From: Pseudomonas sp. RGM2987
GTDB taxonomy: Bacteria; Pseudomonadota; Gammaproteobacteria; Pseudomonadales; Pseudomonadaceae
Length of the DNA: 64,000 nt
Reading direction: 5' to 3'
Assembly: GCF_022952855.1 (NCBI RefSeq)
Contig: NZ_JALJDX010000217.1
Location: forward strand, 82,569-146,568
This document shows, one piece after another, positions 1-7,628 of this stretch. The translations under genes were made by a program, and so were the position numbers. Within the stretch, counting starts at the first letter, position 1. Each line of letters begins with the position of its first letter. The notes below the pieces were generated by a model. The model made no database searches. It saw only the letters and a program-made list of their open reading frames with translations, and was not told the DNA's origin.

Positions 1-156
1 TTCATGGAAGCGTTTTATAAGGGAGTGATCTGGTATATACCAATATCCTTTGTTGCTATGGATATAACTGCACCGTGCCACCTGAGATTGACTTCATCGT
101 TGTTTCGTACCCAATCCTAGGGTGGTGGGAGTCGAAGAAATAGCCATTGTGGCCGC

Positions 157-178
157 GGCTTGGCGAAAGCATTTTGTT
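157..178. repeat. 22-bp direct repeat, left copy
   Basis: This segment begins GGCTTGGCGAAAG and ends CATTTTGTT. The same 22 bases recur in the same orientation at 948-969. The two copies bracket the nucleotidyltransferase-like gene at 283-909, so the gene may have arrived or been duplicated by an event that left a direct repeat. No transposase or integrase lies between them. Confidence 0.75.
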
Positions 179-282
179 GGAGGGAAGGGCGATTGCGGCT
201 CGCTGAGACTCACGCCCCACCTTGGCGGTCTCTGGATCCTTTGACGAATATCCACTTTTGGCGGTTTTCTGTAGGCGTCTGA

Positions 283-909
283 TTAAGTCGACTTGACGCA
301 AGGGATTGCAGGTAAAGGCGCAGACGCAAGTGTGAGCAGTGGCCATATCGTCATCCAGTTTTTGGACTTGAAGCGGTCTTGAAAGATCATTTTTTTCTCC
401 GTGGCAAACCTCCCCGCAGGCCTGATAACCAACCCAAATAGATCATCAAGGCCCAACGGTGCTGCGATCTCGCATGAACCTGCCTCTCGTAGTCTGACGG
501 CTACCGCCGTTGCGGTTTCCGGCCAGTAGCGCATTGCGTCGGTCGTAGAAAGGTACGGTTCATCCCCATTCTGAATATGCATTTTGGCTTGGTTTTTTAC
601 AGACCACATGACGGTCGGATCCAGCCGTCTGAGGAAGGTCTCCAGGGCTATATCTTCCTCTGGGGAGCAACGCCTAGCGTCAAACCAAATGACGTCGACG
701 TCTGTTGATACAGGAGATGAACTGCGCCCGTGCAAATAGTCCCAAACAGCGTTTCGGACGAAACCAGCGCCTATCCAGCAGTCTGGCAAATTGAGAGAGC
801 GCACCATTTCAAGTATTCGCCACCGAACGGGGTCATCTGAAATAATCGCTTGGATTATCGAATTACTGTCTGTTTCCTGGCGTAGCCGCCAGCGATCTTC
901 ATCACTCAT
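283..909 (-). CDS. Nucleotidyltransferase-like protein (COG3575 type)
   Basis: The 208-residue product resembles the COG3575 family of putative nucleotidyltransferases. The first 40 residues are a leader; then comes IGAGFVRNAVWD (about residues 47-58) followed by STDVDVIWFD (about 68-77). The glycine-rich turn and the paired aspartates are the expected nucleotide/metal-binding elements of the polymerase-beta fold. A mid-protein segment SVKNQAKMHIQNG and a C-terminal KNWMTIWPLL are also typical. The last roughly 15 residues after WPLL have low-complexity composition and may be a run-on past the ancestral end. The gene stands alone, convergent with nothing on its left, and is framed by 22-bp direct repeats. 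Substrate and role are unknown for the family. Confidence 0.8.
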   Translation of the reverse strand: MSDEDRWRLRQETDSNSIIQAIISDDPVRWRILEMVRSLNLPDCWIGAGFVRNAVWDYLHGRSSSPVSTDVDVIWFDARRCSPEEDIALETFLRRLDPTVMWSVKNQAKMHIQNGDEPYLSTTDAMRYWPETATAVAVRLREAGSCEIAAPLGLDDLFGLVIRPAGRFATEKKMIFQDRFKSKNWMTIWPLLTLASAPLPAIPCVKST

Positions 910-947
910 TTCCGTGGCGTGTCGCTCGACTTAATACAGCCCGCCAA

Positions 948-969
948 GGCTTGGCGAAAGCATTTTGTT
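948..969. repeat. 22-bp direct repeat, right copy
   Basis: This is an exact copy of 157-178. The overlapping bases 942-956 also form a small inverted repeat (CGCCAAG, one base, CTTGGCG), which the left copy lacks. It lies between the stop of the CmcJ-like gene and the start of the nucleotidyltransferase-like gene. Confidence 0.75.
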
Positions 970-1041
970 CGGCAAGCGTGGATCGCAGGCCTGGTCGGCG
1001 GCCAAGGTAAGCCGCAATCTGTTGCTGGGTGAAGCCTTGAT

Positions 1042-1875
1042 TTACGTGTCGAAGAATACCAATGCGCGCAGTTCGATGCTGCGGCGTGGCGGCGCGTCCT
1101 TTGGCGTGGTGGGGTCATCAAACGCCGTGTGAGCACTCAGTCTGGCCACATCGTGCCGTGAATCATGGATTTTCAACAGCAAGGCCTCGTCCGGGCGCAG
1201 CTGCGGGTAGTAATACCAGCGATGCGCCGGGTTGGCCTTGACTGAAAACGTTTCGCCGACTTTGTCGCGGTACACCAGGTCGCTGGGCAACAGATCGCTA
1301 TCAGCCATGCTGCGCGCATCGCACAAGGCAAGGGGCGTGCTCTGCACGGGCGCGCCGATGGGACGCCACACGTTGATGATTGCAAAGCGTTTGAGCAGGC
1401 GCTGTTCGGCTTCGTTCGCCGGGAGGTGGTCGCGCACACGGCGAATGGCCGAGCGCTCGGTCTGGTCGTTGTGCACGTACCGCACTGGCTCGCGCAAGCC
1501 GCGCGCCTCACGACCTGGGTCATCGACGCGGATCGTGTGGTCGAAGATCACCACCTTCACCGCGCCGGTGTGTTGTTTGAGCAGGGCTTCGGTTTCCGGG
1601 TAGTAATACAGGCGCACTTGTTCGTCGTCTTCAAGGTTCGCAACGGCGCTGATGTGATCGACTTTTTCGAAGCCCTGGCGGTTGATACTCGCCGGCTCGT
1701 CGAGTAACCGTGCGTTGTGGATGGTCACCTGAGTCGGGTCCAGCACGCCGCTGCGTTGGGCCACGCCGTCCGGTGGCGGGTAGGTGTAGCTCACTGGACG
1801 CGCGCCGGTGTCTTGAAGGTAATTCAGCACGCTGCGCACGGAGGCGGGAGCAAGTTGAGTCTGATGGGTTCCCAT
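1042..1875 (-). CDS. CmcJ/NvfI-family oxidoreductase
   Basis: The 277-residue product matches the CmcJ/NvfI (GA4-desaturase-like, AsaB-like) family, usually 270-290 residues. Visible hallmarks are the N-terminal segment with LNYLQDTGARPVSYTYPPP, a central VVIFDHTIR (a His/Asp pair), the INVWRPIG block, and the C-terminal RWYYYPQLRPDEALLLK followed by HTAFDDP and RRSIELRALVFF. The ATG at 1875 is preferred over an upstream in-frame start at 2001: it has a strong GGAGGTG ribosome site five to six bases upstream, and the extra upstream residues only translate a tandem repeat. Family members act in secondary-metabolite oxidation, but the substrate here is unknown. It sits 14 bases behind a decayed dehydrogenase gene on the same strand, suggesting a former two-gene operon. 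Confidence 0.8.
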   Translation of the reverse strand: MGTHQTQLAPASVRSVLNYLQDTGARPVSYTYPPPDGVAQRSGVLDPTQVTIHNARLLDEPASINRQGFEKVDHISAVANLEDDEQVRLYYYPETEALLKQHTGAVKVVIFDHTIRVDDPGREARGLREPVRYVHNDQTERSAIRRVRDHLPANEAEQRLLKRFAIINVWRPIGAPVQSTPLALCDARSMADSDLLPSDLVYRDKVGETFSVKANPAHRWYYYPQLRPDEALLLKIHDSRHDVARLSAHTAFDDPTTPKDAPPRRSIELRALVFFDT

Positions 1876-1889
1876 AAAACACCTCCAGG

Positions 1890-2071
1890 TCAGAACGGTT
1901 CCTTGAATGGCCGCAGGTCCAACTCCTGGGTCCAGGCGCTGCGCGGTTGCAGGTCCAACTCCTGGGTCCAGGCGCTGCGCGGTTGAGTGTGCAGGTACCA
2001 ATAAGCGTCGGCGTGCCGCTCACCACCACGCGGTAACCCTCGCGGGCGAAGCGTTGCTGACAATCTAACTG
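1890..2071 (-). pseudogene. Short-chain dehydrogenase remnant
   Basis: Two pieces of one dehydrogenase appear in different frames. Near 2056-2020 the minus strand reads QRFAREGYRVVVSG, the usual alpha-helix/beta-strand after the SDR glycine motif. From about 2015 to 1890 another frame reads ADAYWYLH, then a duplicated QPRSAWTQELDL, then RPFKEPF and a stop, which is the usual C-terminus of a group of Pseudomonas SDR proteins. The catalytic middle (roughly 200 residues) is missing and the frame shifts at the junction, so the gene is dead. Its stop lies 14 bases before the ATG of the CmcJ-like gene, implying they were once co-transcribed. Family assignment rests on recognition of the terminal motifs. 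Confidence 0.6.
1913..1984. repeat. 36-bp perfect tandem duplication
   Basis: Bases 1913-1948 and 1949-1984 are identical 36-mers beginning GCAGGTCCAACTCC. In the minus-strand frame of the dehydrogenase remnant each unit encodes QPRSAWTQELDL, so the duplication adds exactly 12 residues in frame. It probably arose by replication slippage inside the former coding sequence. Confidence 0.9.
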
Positions 2072-2353
2072 TCGCCGAGCGCAAGGAATAAGAATTTCGA
2101 AAGCTAAGGTTATGCTCGCGGTCCGTGAACTTGGTTCAATGTCCTCAACAGCTCGTCACTTGGCTTGGAAGCCGCTCGCTTGCATGCCAGCACAACCGGA
2201 ATAACCATAGAATTATATGGTTCTTTCATAATAATCAGTCACTAATATAATCAATATGGCTTTCAGGCTCGGCCTTCGAACCTCGCCGGACGCAACACTG
2301 CTGACTCGATTTTTCGCTCAGTCTCTCCGAACCAACCCATGCCAAGGCCATTC

Positions 2354-3295
2354 ATGACGTTCAAAAAATTCATCGTCGCCGCCAGTCTGCTGTTCGTTGC
2401 AGCGGGAGCTCATGCACAGCAAACCATCGATATCAGTTACCAGCGCTCCTCGACGCTATGGATTCTGCTCAAGCAAAACGGCCAACTGGAAGAACGCCTG
2501 AAACCCTTGGGCTTCACCGTCAACTGGCATGAGTTCAGCTCAGGCCTGCTCAGTTCCCTGAACGCTGGCAGCGTCGATTTGCATGCCGACGTGGCCGACG
2601 CCTTCGCACTGTTCACCCAGGCCGCCGATGCGCCGCTGACCTACTACGCGCGGGAAAATCCGTCATCCAGCGCACAAGCGATCATCGTTCAGGGCAATTC
2701 CCCCATCCATAGCATTGCCGATCTGAAAGGCAAGACCGTCGCGGTCTCCAAAGGCTCGGGCAGCAACTTCCTGTTGATTTGCGCCTTGAAAAAAGCCGGT
2801 TTGACCCTCGCAGATATCAATGCGCGTTACCTCGAAGCACCGGATGGCGGGGCGGCATTTGCCAACGGCAGTGTCGATGCGTGGGCCATCTGGGACCCGT
2901 TCCTGGCGACCCAACAACTGGATCACCATGTGCGCGTGCTGGCGGATGGCAAGGACGGTGTAGCCGATTACAACCGCTTCTACCTGGCGACGTCGAAGTT
3001 CGCCAACGCGCACCCGGACGTGCTGCAGGTCACCTTCGATACCCTGCGAGAGACCGGGCAGTGGGTCAAAGCGCACCCGCAAGAGGCCGCGAAGATTCTC
3101 GGGCCAGTGTGGGGCAACATTCCGCCCGCCACTGTCGAACTTGCGAACACTCGCCGCAGCTACGACATCGTCCCGGTCAAGCTCGATGAACTGGCCGAGC
3201 AGCAACGCATTGCCGACACCTATTACGCAGCGAAGCTGACGCCCAAGCCGTTGAAGGTTTCCGACATCGCGGTCTGGACTCCGAAGGCCAAGTAA
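2354..3295 (+). CDS. Sulfonate-type ABC transporter substrate-binding protein (SsuA-like)
   Basis: The 313-residue protein begins with a Sec signal peptide (FKKFIVAASLLFVAAGAHAQ, cleavage after AHA) and continues as a periplasmic binding protein of the SsuA/NMT1 group. Characteristic pieces are ISYQRSSTLWILLKQ, WHEFSSGLLSSLNAGSVDLHADVAD and the ligand-loop IADLKGKTVAVSKGSGSNFLL, followed by VDAWAIWDPFLA. Related proteins deliver aliphatic sulfonates to an SsuBC importer. The ATG at 2354 is preferred to 2339 because AAGG precedes it at a proper distance and the signal peptide then starts correctly. It heads a same-strand series running to 9899, with a flavin monooxygenase 32 bases downstream. 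The precise sulfur ligand cannot be read from sequence. Confidence 0.88.
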   Translation: MTFKKFIVAASLLFVAAGAHAQQTIDISYQRSSTLWILLKQNGQLEERLKPLGFTVNWHEFSSGLLSSLNAGSVDLHADVADAFALFTQAADAPLTYYARENPSSSAQAIIVQGNSPIHSIADLKGKTVAVSKGSGSNFLLICALKKAGLTLADINARYLEAPDGGAAFANGSVDAWAIWDPFLATQQLDHHVRVLADGKDGVADYNRFYLATSKFANAHPDVLQVTFDTLRETGQWVKAHPQEAAKILGPVWGNIPPATVELANTRRSYDIVPVKLDELAEQQRIADTYYAAKLTPKPLKVSDIAVWTPKAK

Positions 3296-3327
3296 GAAGA
3301 CCACTTCTCATCCTTTGGGGTATCAGC

Positions 3328-4653
3328 ATGAGCCGTCAAATTCACCTGTCTGCCTTCTTGTTGACTGGGCCGGTCATCCACAGTCACGCGGTGTGGCGCC
3401 ATCCGGACACCGTCGGTCATTACCTCGATCCCGAGTACTACGCGCGCGTTGCGAAAGTCGTGGAGGAGGGGTTGTTCGACTTTCTGTTCTTCGCCGATCG
3501 CCTCGCAGTGGGTGATCAAATGGGCGGCTCGCGGGATCTGGCATTGCGTTATGGCGCCCAGGACGCGACACGTCTGGACCCTTTGCCAATCCTGTCTTAC
3601 CTGATCGGGCAAACCAGCAAGCTGGGCCTGGGTGCAACCCGTTCGACGACCTACTACGAGCCTGCCCATATCGCCCGGGAGTTCGCCACCCTGGATCATT
3701 TGTCCAAGGGCCGCGCCGCGTGGAATATCGTCACCTCGATGAACGACAGCGAAGGGCAACTGTTCGGCAAGGACAAGCACCTGGAGCATGACCTGCGATA
3801 CGACCGTGCCGACGAATTCGTCGAAGTGGCGTTGAAACTGTGGCGCAGTTGGGGGCCGGAAGCGCTCAAGCTCGACCGTGAAAGCGGGGTGCTGGCCGAT
3901 CCGTCGAAGATCCGGTCCGTGCAGCACCGTGGCGAGTGGTTCAAGGTCGAAGGCCCGCTGAATATTCCGCGCACGCCCCAGGGGCGACCGGTGCTGATCC
4001 AGGCCGGCTCCTCCGGTCGTGGCCGGCGTTTCGGGGCGCGTTGGGCCGAGGCGATCTTCACCATTCACCCGCACCTGAGCGCCATGCGCGCTTTCCGTGA
4101 TGACGTGCGGGCGCAGGTCGTGCAGCAAGGTCGCGAGGCTGACAGCTGCAAAGTGCTGACCGCGGTCATGCCGTTTATTGGCGGCACCGAAGCCGAAGCA
4201 CGGGCCAAACGCGATCGACACAACGCACTGGCACGTCCCGAATTAGGGCTGGTCACGCTGGCCTCACAGCTCAATGTCGACCTGTCACCGTTTCCGTTAT
4301 CCGCGACGCTGGCCGAGATTGCCCAATCGCCACTGATCCATCCAGCGGCGGCCGAAAAGCTGCTGATGCAAGGTGCCGACACCACGTTGGAGCAGTTGGG
4401 ACGGATTTTCGCCAGCAGCGTTCGTGTGCCGCAACTGGTCGGCACCGGCGCCCAGATCGCCGATCAACTGGCCGAGCTGTTTCTTGGCGAAGGCTGCGAC
4501 GGTTTCGTGGTTTCGCCGGGCTATCTGCCGGGTTCGTTCAGTGAATTTGTCGAAAGTGTAATTCCCCATCTGCAGCGCAAAGGCTTGTTTCGCCGCGCCT
4601 ACGAGGGCTCGACGTTGCGTGAGCACCTGGGGCTCGGCGAGCTGAAGGACTGA
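3328..4653 (+). CDS. FMN-dependent monooxygenase, NtaA/SnaA/DszA family (paralogue 1)
   Basis: The 441-residue protein is a luciferase-like TIM-barrel monooxygenase of the reduced-flavin-using NtaA/SnaA/DszA/SoxA group. It starts MSRQIHLSAFLLTGPV and carries the family block LDHLSKGRAAWNIVTSMND, the flavin-phosphate region RPVLIQAGSSGRGRRFG, and the C-terminal sequence GFVVSPGYLPGSFSEFVE. Such enzymes oxidise C-S or C-N bonded compounds using FMNH2 from a separate reductase, which is not encoded nearby. Its place between two sulfonate-type binding proteins suggests desulfurisation of an organosulfur compound. It is the first of four paralogues in this window (others at 10094, 16267 and 23101). 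Confidence 0.9.
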   Translation: MSRQIHLSAFLLTGPVIHSHAVWRHPDTVGHYLDPEYYARVAKVVEEGLFDFLFFADRLAVGDQMGGSRDLALRYGAQDATRLDPLPILSYLIGQTSKLGLGATRSTTYYEPAHIAREFATLDHLSKGRAAWNIVTSMNDSEGQLFGKDKHLEHDLRYDRADEFVEVALKLWRSWGPEALKLDRESGVLADPSKIRSVQHRGEWFKVEGPLNIPRTPQGRPVLIQAGSSGRGRRFGARWAEAIFTIHPHLSAMRAFRDDVRAQVVQQGREADSCKVLTAVMPFIGGTEAEARAKRDRHNALARPELGLVTLASQLNVDLSPFPLSATLAEIAQSPLIHPAAAEKLLMQGADTTLEQLGRIFASSVRVPQLVGTGAQIADQLAELFLGEGCDGFVVSPGYLPGSFSEFVESVIPHLQRKGLFRRAYEGSTLREHLGLGELKD

Positions 4654-4683
4654 GCTACCTCCATCAACCAAAGGGATATTTGC

Positions 4684-5757
4684 ATGGCTGTTTTCAATCG
4701 ATTGACCCGTCGTCACCTGCTGGGGCTGGCCAGTGTTGCCTTGGCGAGCCCGTTGCTGATGGCGTTGCCGCGCTCCAGTCGAGCGGCCGATGAACATGCC
4801 GGACACGCTGTCGATATCGGGCCTGCGCCGGCAGGCACCGGCGAGTTCATCCGGCTGGAGACACCGCGCGCGCTGAAGCTGGCCGTTAACCTCAATGCCG
4901 TTTGCCTGGCACCGGTGGTCATTGCTCACGGACAAGGTTTCTTCAAGAAACACAACCTCGATGTCGAGCTGGTCAACTTTGGCAATTCCACCGAAGTGCT
5001 GCTTGAAGCCATTGCCACCGGTAAGGCCGATGCCGGTGTCGGCATGGCGTTGCGCTGGCTGAAAGCGATGGAGCAGGGCTTCGACGTCAAACTCACCGCG
5101 GGCACTCACGGCGGTTGCCTGAGATTGCTCAGTGCCGTGAATGGCAACGTGCATAAACTCGAAGACCTCAAAGGCAAAACCATTGGCGTCACTGACATGG
5201 CCAGCCCGGATCGCAATTTCTTCTCGATCCTGTTGAAAAAGCATGGCATTGACCCGGTGCGTGATGTCGATTGGCGGCTGTATCCGGCCGATCTGCTGGG
5301 TACGGCGCTGGAGCGCGGGGAAGTGCAGGCCGTCAGCGGCAGCGATCCGTTCATGTACCGCCTGATCAAGACCGGCAAAGCCCAGGAATTGTCCACCAAT
5401 CTGGTCGAGGAGTACGCCAATCTCAGTTGCTGCGTCGTCGGCGTCACCGGCAAATTGGTGCGTGAGGAAAAGCGCGTGGTGGCGGCCCTGACCCAGGCGA
5501 TTCTCGAGGCCCACGATTATTCGGTGAAAAATCCCGAGGCCGTGGCCAAAGGGTTCCAGGCCTATGCGCTCAATACCTCCACCGAAGAAGTCGAGGCGAT
5601 CCTGCACGACCATACCCACGGCCACCACGCCGTGGGGGCGTTGCTGACTAAAGAAATCACCACCTACGTCAGCGACCTGAAAACCGTAGAAGTCATCAGC
5701 CAGGGCACCAACGCCGGCGAGTTCGCCAAGGAGATCACCGCCGATGTCTTCAGCTGA
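4684..5757 (+). CDS. ABC transporter substrate-binding protein, NMT1/SsuA-like, Tat-type signal
   Basis: The 357-residue protein starts with TRRHLLGLASVALASPLLMALP, a twin-arginine-like signal with two arginines before a moderately hydrophobic stretch. The mature part follows the NMT1/SsuA pattern: LKLAVNLNAVCLAPVVIAHG, FFKKHNLDVELVNFGNSTEVLLEAIATGKADAG, LKGKTIGVTD and GEVQAVSGSDPFMYR. A histidine-rich loop, HDHTHGHH at about residues 308-315, is unusual for this family and might bind metal or belong to a particular subgroup. The stop overlaps the permease start by 14 bases. With the next two genes it forms a complete importer, probably for an oxidised organosulfur compound. Confidence 0.88.
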   Translation: MAVFNRLTRRHLLGLASVALASPLLMALPRSSRAADEHAGHAVDIGPAPAGTGEFIRLETPRALKLAVNLNAVCLAPVVIAHGQGFFKKHNLDVELVNFGNSTEVLLEAIATGKADAGVGMALRWLKAMEQGFDVKLTAGTHGGCLRLLSAVNGNVHKLEDLKGKTIGVTDMASPDRNFFSILLKKHGIDPVRDVDWRLYPADLLGTALERGEVQAVSGSDPFMYRLIKTGKAQELSTNLVEEYANLSCCVVGVTGKLVREEKRVVAALTQAILEAHDYSVKNPEAVAKGFQAYALNTSTEEVEAILHDHTHGHHAVGALLTKEITTYVSDLKTVEVISQGTNAGEFAKEITADVFS

Positions 5758-6742
5758 TGTTTCGACGTTGGCCGTATCGACGAGGCCGTGGACATTCAAA
5801 CTTTGGCGACAAGGCGCGGTAGCGGTGACGGCATGGGTGGCGGTCGCGTTGTTGATCAGCTATTGGCCCAATGCCATGCGCCTCTGGCCGATGACCCAGG
5901 GCCTGGCGAATCTGTGCCTGGCCGTGGCGACGTTGATCGGGCTGCTGTGCATCGTCGGTCATTGGTCGGCGAAGGTCGCTACGCGCATACGCGCAGCAGG
6001 CGCCTGGTTGATTGCGCTGCCCATTCTGCTGGGCATCTGGGAACTGCTTACCGCCAAGCTGGGCCTGCTGCCGGTGCCATTCTTTGCGCCGCCGCAAGCG
6101 TTGCTCGCAGTGTACGTTGACGACTGGCCGCGCCTGGCCGACAGCTTGCTGCATTCGGCACTGTTGCTGGGAAGTGGTGTGGCGCTGGGTGCCGCGACCG
6201 GTTTTGTGGCCGGCGTGGCCATCGGTTGGTCGAGCAGTATCGGCTACTGGTTGCACCCGGTCTTGCGCATCCTCGGGCCGGTGCCTTCGACGGCATTGTT
6301 GCCGCTGTGCTTCTTTCTGTTCCCCACCAGTTGGAGTGCCAGTGTGTTTCTCATCGCCCTGGCGACCTGGTTTCCAGTGACGGTGCTGACCTGGTCGGGT
6401 GTTTCCAGCGTCGATAAGGCCTATTACGACGTGGCCCGGACCCTGGGCGCCAAGCAGGGGTTCCTGATCTTTAAAGTGGCGATCCCGGCGGCGATGCCCC
6501 ACGTGTTTGTCGGTTTGTTCATGGGGTTGGGCGCCTCGTTCTCGACCCTGGTGGTCGCGGAAATGATGGGGGTCAAATCCGGCATCGGCTGGTACCTGCA
6601 ATGGGCCCAAGGGTGGGCGGCCTACGCCAATATGTACGCGGCATTGTTGATCATGGCACTGGCCTGCTCGGGGTTGATCTCGGCGCTGTTCCTGATCCGT
6701 GACCGATTGTTGGCCTGGCAAAAAGGAGCGATGAAATGGTAG
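5744..6742 (+). CDS. ABC transporter permease, SsuC/TauC type
   Basis: This 332-residue inner-membrane protein has about eight hydrophobic segments. An N-terminal pair (about residues 20-85) precedes the six-helix permease core typical of the SsuC/TauC/NrtB family. The EAA-like cytoplasmic loop that contacts the ATPase is visible as DVARTLGAKQGFLIFKVAIPAAMP (about 228-251). The extra N-terminal helices make it longer than the usual 250-270 residues. It overlaps the binding protein by 14 bases and the ATPase by 7, so the three are translated together. Confidence 0.9.
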   Translation: MSSADVSTLAVSTRPWTFKLWRQGAVAVTAWVAVALLISYWPNAMRLWPMTQGLANLCLAVATLIGLLCIVGHWSAKVATRIRAAGAWLIALPILLGIWELLTAKLGLLPVPFFAPPQALLAVYVDDWPRLADSLLHSALLLGSGVALGAATGFVAGVAIGWSSSIGYWLHPVLRILGPVPSTALLPLCFFLFPTSWSASVFLIALATWFPVTVLTWSGVSSVDKAYYDVARTLGAKQGFLIFKVAIPAAMPHVFVGLFMGLGASFSTLVVAEMMGVKSGIGWYLQWAQGWAAYANMYAALLIMALACSGLISALFLIRDRLLAWQKGAMKW

Positions 6743-7524
6743 CCCAGGCACACGCAGCAACGGCCTCGGCAGGGTTGGCCCTGAGTATTGATAACCTGAG
6801 CCACGGTTTTACCTTGGACGGCCGGCACTTGCCGGTACTGGAGCGGATTTGCCTCGACGTGGCGCCCGGCGAGTTCGTCGCGCTGCTCGGACCTTCGGGT
6901 TGCGGAAAGTCCACGTTGTTGCGCCTGGCGGCGGGGCTTGAACCTGCCGATTGCGGCGCTTTGCTGGCTGATGGTGTGCCGATTGCCGGTCCGGACCCGA
7001 GTCGGGTCGTGGTGTTCCAGGACCCGACGCTGTACCCGTGGCGGCGGGTATGGGACAACGTCGCCCTTGGCCTGGAAGCCCAGGGCATTCTCAAAACCCA
7101 TTCCGCCAAGGTCGATGCCGCACTCGAAAAAGTCGGCCTTGGTCAGTTCGCCCGGGCTTACCCGCGCCAGTTGTCAGGAGGCATGGCCCAGCGTGTGGCA
7201 TTGGCCCGTGCGCTGGTCAACGAACCGCGCCTGCTGATTCTCGACGAGCCGTTGGGCAAGCTGGATTCGTTGACCCGTATCAGCATGCAAAAGGAACTGA
7301 TCGATTTGTGGCAGCGCCAGGGCTACACCGCGTTGCTGGTGACCCACGATGTCGAGGAAGCCTTGCTGCTGGCCAACCGGGTGATCGTGCTCAGCGACCG
7401 ACCGGCAGCGATCAAGGCGCAATTGACCATCGAACGGCCTTATCCGCGTCATCGCGACGATCCTTACCTGGTAGACCTGCGACGCCAGATCATGAGCTTG
7501 CTTGGGCTGGGTGAGAGCTGGTAG
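6736..7524 (+). CDS. ABC transporter ATP-binding protein, SsuB/TauB type
   Basis: The 262-residue protein is a single nucleotide-binding domain. The Walker A is GPSGCGKST at about residues 54-62, the Q-loop is VVFQDPTLYPWR, the signature is LSGGMAQRVALARAL, the Walker B is LLILDEPLG, and the switch histidine is in LVTHDVEEA. The YPW after the Q-loop and the short C-terminus are usual for the nitrate/sulfonate/taurine importers. Its first codons overlap the end of the permease gene, so it energises that permease. Confidence 0.93.
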   Translation: MVAQAHAATASAGLALSIDNLSHGFTLDGRHLPVLERICLDVAPGEFVALLGPSGCGKSTLLRLAAGLEPADCGALLADGVPIAGPDPSRVVVFQDPTLYPWRRVWDNVALGLEAQGILKTHSAKVDAALEKVGLGQFARAYPRQLSGGMAQRVALARALVNEPRLLILDEPLGKLDSLTRISMQKELIDLWQRQGYTALLVTHDVEEALLLANRVIVLSDRPAAIKAQLTIERPYPRHRDDPYLVDLRRQIMSLLGLGESW

Positions 7525-7553
7525 TTATGGGTTGAATGCCACTCTTTGCAGGT

Positions 7554-7578
7554 CACAGGGGCAAGCCCGCTCCCACAT
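7554..7578. repeat. Single REP-type half element
   Basis: The bases GGCAAGCCCGCTCCCACA form one arm of the second REP family of this window, seen again around 59302-59525 and at 63941. It lies between the ATPase gene and the molybdoenzyme gene. Reading through it in frame would add a spurious N-terminus (GHRGKPAPTS) to the molybdoenzyme. Confidence 0.7.
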
Positions 7579-7628
7579 CAGATCTGTTACATGCTATCGA
7601 CCGTATGCCATTGGGAGTTCATCGCGCC

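Noticed and set aside
56..346. Minus-strand frame overlapping the end of the nucleotidyltransferase-like gene
   Set aside because: It overlaps a better-supported gene, lacks motifs, and part of it only translates the 22-bp direct repeat.
157..969. Integron-type attC reading of the 22-bp repeats
   Set aside because: The repeats lack the GTTRRRY/RYYYAAC core pairs and internal complementarity expected of attC sites.
905..1041. Helix-turn-helix-like peptide (NQGFTQQQIAAYLG) on the minus strand after the CmcJ-like stop
   Set aside because: Too short, without a start and followed by unrelated residues; may be a transposase or regulator scrap but cannot be assigned.
4297..5799. Long minus-strand reading frame (about 500 codons) opposite the binding-protein gene
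   Set aside because: It lies wholly opposite genes with clear family motifs, has no recognisable domain and a composition typical of the antisense of GC-rich coding DNA.
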